Positions 9,322-11,703 of a stretch of 11,703 nt of DNA are shown here, piece after piece. The notes under the pieces were generated by a model. The model had not been told where the DNA came from, did not search any database, and saw only the letters and a list, made by a program, of their open reading frames with translations. The position numbers were made by a program, and so were the translations under genes. Every line of letters begins with the position of its first letter. Within the stretch, counting starts at the first letter, position 1. Origin of the DNA: Beroe ovata (lineage: Eukaryota; Ctenophora; Nuda; Beroida; Beroidae); contig CAMPET010000011.1 of the NCBI GenBank assembly GCA_946803715.1, forward strand, positions 473,700 through 485,402, given 5' to 3'.

Positions 9322-9366
9322 TGACTGTGTGTGAGTACGTGTGTGACTGTGTGTTTGGTCGTGTGC
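9242..9366. repeat. TG microsatellite with one unresolved base
   Basis: A long TG array with repeated gtgagtacgtg interruptions near both ends. The base at 9290 is N, an assembly uncertainty inside the repeat, so its true length may differ. Confidence 0.95.
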
Positions 9367-9422
9367 TAATGTGCTATACCTAACACAGTGCCATCCACAC
9401 TTTGCAGTGATCTGTGAGTCCT

Positions 9423-9520
9423 GAGATGGATTTCTGAGATGGATTTCTCGAGATGAATTTCTCGAGATGGATTTCTGAGATGGATTTCTGAGATGGATTT
9501 CTGAGATGGATTTCTCGAGA
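9423..9520. repeat. 13-bp minisatellite, about seven copies
   Basis: The unit gagatggatttct starts at 9423, 9436, 9450, 9464, 9477, 9490 and 9503. Two units are preceded by an extra C, giving ctcgag junctions, and one has an A for G change. The array ends in a perfect 12-bp palindrome, tttctcgagaaa (9511-9522). Confidence 0.93.
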
Positions 9521-9798
9521 AAAGTCCGTTTTCGATTCCATTCGGCTATGTTTGTTTCTTCGTTTGTTTCAAACTAAATAGCTACCTAATTAGACCGAAT
9601 AAACGAACAAGTGCCAATAGCTATGAACCTATCATCAATCACTTCCACATCTGGCTCCTGACTCAATCCTATAATAGTGATGTTCAATTCTCGAGTTCTG
9701 CAGAAACAAATGAATGAGTAATTCTATCAACCTACCACCCACACTCCATAGCGCTCGGAGCTAATCCCATTCAACGAGTGACCGACTATGATAACGGT

Positions 9799-9860
9799 GC
9801 ATATGCCACTTTTAGGGGCATATGCCACTTCTCCTGTGGCGCGCAGCAAGAGTGGCATAT
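9799..9860. repeat. Direct plus inverted copies of gcatatgccactt
   Basis: The 13-mer is at 9799-9811 and 9818-9830. Its core atatgccact (9820-9829) recurs inverted as agtggcatat at 9851-9860. A hairpin with a loop of about 21 nt is possible. Confidence 0.85.
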
Positions 9861-11037
9861 TCACACATCCGTGACCGAACACCAGTTTCTCCTGGTCTAG
9901 ACACGCGTGGTTATTTGATTTGACACTGGTTGTAGACCGGAATTTGGTGAATAGTTCCCATTGTTTCGCCAAGTTCTGGCTATTATTTGTGCGCACACAC
10001 TCATGTGACATCTGTGTATGTATAATTTTGTAAGGAATTCGGGCAATAATTTGGCACAGTGGTTTGCCGTGGGTGGATTGTCAATTGAAGTTGAGATGTC
10101 TAACGTCTTGTATATTTCGTATTCCATGGCAAAGGAGCGATGCTTATTGAAAATATGTTACATCAAATTCTGTTTATATTCGAAGAGGTGAACCTTCAGT
10201 AATGCGACTGGAAGTCTTAATTGGTTCATTAGAAATGAACCTGGGTTTTGTGGATCGTGTCATAAGTCGGATGAATTCTGTCGGCTTCCTTTACCACCAC
10301 ATAGGGCTCCCACACTCTTGACGCCCAATCATGTCTCCATGATATAAAGACGCACTTCATATCTCCCCTACCGCACAGAATGTCTAGCAGGTCATGCTTA
10401 TGTGTGTGTGCACTGTGCCATGTGGTCGGCATTAGCGTGGCAGTGTAACTGTATCGGAAAGTCATGCATGTTGCTCCCAGACAATCATGGTGGGTCTTTG
10501 GGAGGTTAAATCATAATGATTGCTAAGGTAGGTACTTCATTCTTTGGATCATAACAGAATGAATAATAACAGGATTCATTCCTCATTCCTCATGTTTGAT
10601 TGTGTCTCGTCTGGGATTTAGGCTATAGGTATTTGCTGTTGCAGAATTATGATCGCTTTTACTGCTGATGGAAGGTTGCATTTTGTCCTAACAATATTTT
10701 TATTAGGTTTCCCTGCATCTAACCTAATCAATCATTGCTAGGTCTCCAATGGAGCATAAGGTCTCCCTTCCATATTTTATATAGTCGGCTGTTATGGTGC
10801 TTCCATCTGGTGGCAGTCTTGACTAGATTTTAGTCTAAAAAGAGGGCTTTGATCAGGTTTCAATTTGAGGTTTCGCTTATAAGGTTTCAATCGAATGTTT
10901 CAATCACAGAGCACTAAATTCCTGGCAATATTCAACCTCGTCATTCATTATCTTGTACAACATGATGATAATATATGACTGGGAAATGCCAGTTTACATT
11001 CTGATTTGGATGCTCTAAACAAGCGTGAAACAGTCGT

Positions 11038-11086
11038 CCTAATTACGGCTCTAATTACGTCCTAATTACGTCATAATTACGGCTCT
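11038..11086. repeat. Short tandem repeat with taattacg core
   Basis: taattacg starts at 11040, 11052, 11063 and 11074, a period of 11-12 bp with alternating ggct and tc spacers. Confidence 0.88.
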
Positions 11087-11164
11087 AAATCGTGACGACG
11101 ATAAATGATGTACAGTTTGTAATAATATCCCATGTAAAATATCCGATTATACGAGAATTTTTAC

Positions 11165-11318
11165 TGTGTCTGTGTGAGTGTATGTTTGATGTATGTGATG
11201 TATGTCTGAGTGAGTGTATGTTTGATGTATGTGTGTTTGTGTGTGAGTGTTTTTGTGTGTTTGTGTCTGTCTGTATGTATGCGTGTCTGTCTGTGTGTCC
11301 GTGTGTCTGTGTCTGTAT
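11165..11318. repeat. TG/TATG/TCTG compound microsatellite
   Basis: About 150 bp of GTGTG mixed with GTATG, GTCTG and GAGTG units. Open frames on both strands across it encode low-complexity Cys/Val or His/Thr runs and are not genes. Confidence 0.93.
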
Positions 11319-11656
11319 ACTAAAGCACAGTAAAGTATTTGTAGGTATTTTAGAATCTTTCTCCACCAAATGCTGTTCCAAGATTCAAAGTCGTGAGTCA
11401 ATCTCGATTACATCACCCTTCAAACCCTTCCACACCCCATTATCCTAGGTATTTAGGTGATCATTCCGGAATATTAGGTTAGCGTAAATACGAACTCTAT
11501 ATCAAAATGCAGCCCAAACTATAATCGAATGACACGTGCACTGTCTTGCATTGATAGTAACTACTGTACCTATTTGATCATTGTCAACTATTTGCAAAGG
11601 ACTCGCATTTCGCTGAAATTGAGTTAGAGGGATAGGTTGGATAAACAATGTTATAA

Positions 11657-11703
11657 GTGCGTGTGTTTGTGTGTGTGTATGTGTGTGTGTGTGTGTGTAT
11701 GTG
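11657..11703. repeat. TG microsatellite at right window edge
   Basis: A (TG)n run with GTAT interruptions, cut by the window end. Confidence 0.95.

Larger units (their letters stand above)
6783..11703. other. Downstream non-coding stretch, probably long intron
   Basis: The exon G donor gtgagt opens this stretch, and no later segment reads as the end of a tyrosine kinase: I found no M-x-x-C-W or R-P-x-F coding run on the + strand. It contains CA and TG arrays, a 13-bp minisatellite, short inverted and direct repeats, and a cluster of antisense open frames between 9727 and 10465 that resemble nothing I know. If the gene continues, this intron is at least 4.9 kb, unlike the short introns inside the kinase. 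Confidence 0.6.

Noticed and set aside
10017-10190. 58-codon plus-strand open frame
   Set aside because: It opposes longer antisense frames, has no recognisable motif, and is short enough to be accidental.
11085-11448. Open frames on both strands of up to 118 codons
   Set aside because: They run through a TG/CA microsatellite and encode low-complexity Cys/Val or His/Thr repeats; the lack of stops is caused by the repeat.

Overview
The window is intronic-looking eukaryotic DNA carrying part of one gene on the + strand, a receptor-type protein tyrosine kinase. Seven exons between 3778 and 6782 join into 832 nt (277 complete codons plus one split codon at the 5' edge). All seven have GT/AG borders and compatible phases. 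Tyrosine kinases of this receptor type, AT-rich introns of 89-929 bp inside the kinase domain, and many TG/CA microsatellites suggest an invertebrate animal. I cannot name the phylum from the sequence.

Layout: 1-3777 has no convincing exon. It holds microsatellites, two adjacent hairpins (1293-1355) and a 16-bp direct repeat, and is probably upstream intron. One weak transmembrane-exon candidate lies at 738-811. Exon A (3778-3937) encodes a basic stop-transfer patch and a juxtamembrane region with two tyrosines. Exons B and C encode the Gly-rich loop, the beta3 Lys and the alphaC Glu. Exon D encodes beta4-hinge with a Thr gatekeeper. Exon E runs to His-Arg of the catalytic loop, exon F carries DLAARN and DFG, and exon G carries PVRWTAPE through the alphaF-alphaG region. 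The final part of the kinase (alphaG-alphaI, with the usual CW and RP motifs) is not recognisable in 6783-11703. That stretch looks like a long intron with microsatellites, a 13-bp minisatellite and other short repeats.

The protein is closest in character to Eph receptors in the juxtamembrane region, N-lobe and catalytic loop, from remembered family consensus only. Its alphaF-alphaG stretch ([16 protein letters not shown]) is not typical of Eph. It may be a divergent Eph or an Eph-related orphan receptor kinase. All catalytic residues visible here are intact, so the gene does not look like a pseudogene.

Nothing bacterial, viral, CRISPR-like or RNA-gene-like was seen. The most unusual non-coding signal is the 199-bp intron 6434-6632, which contains five CACGTG palindromes in 103 bp.
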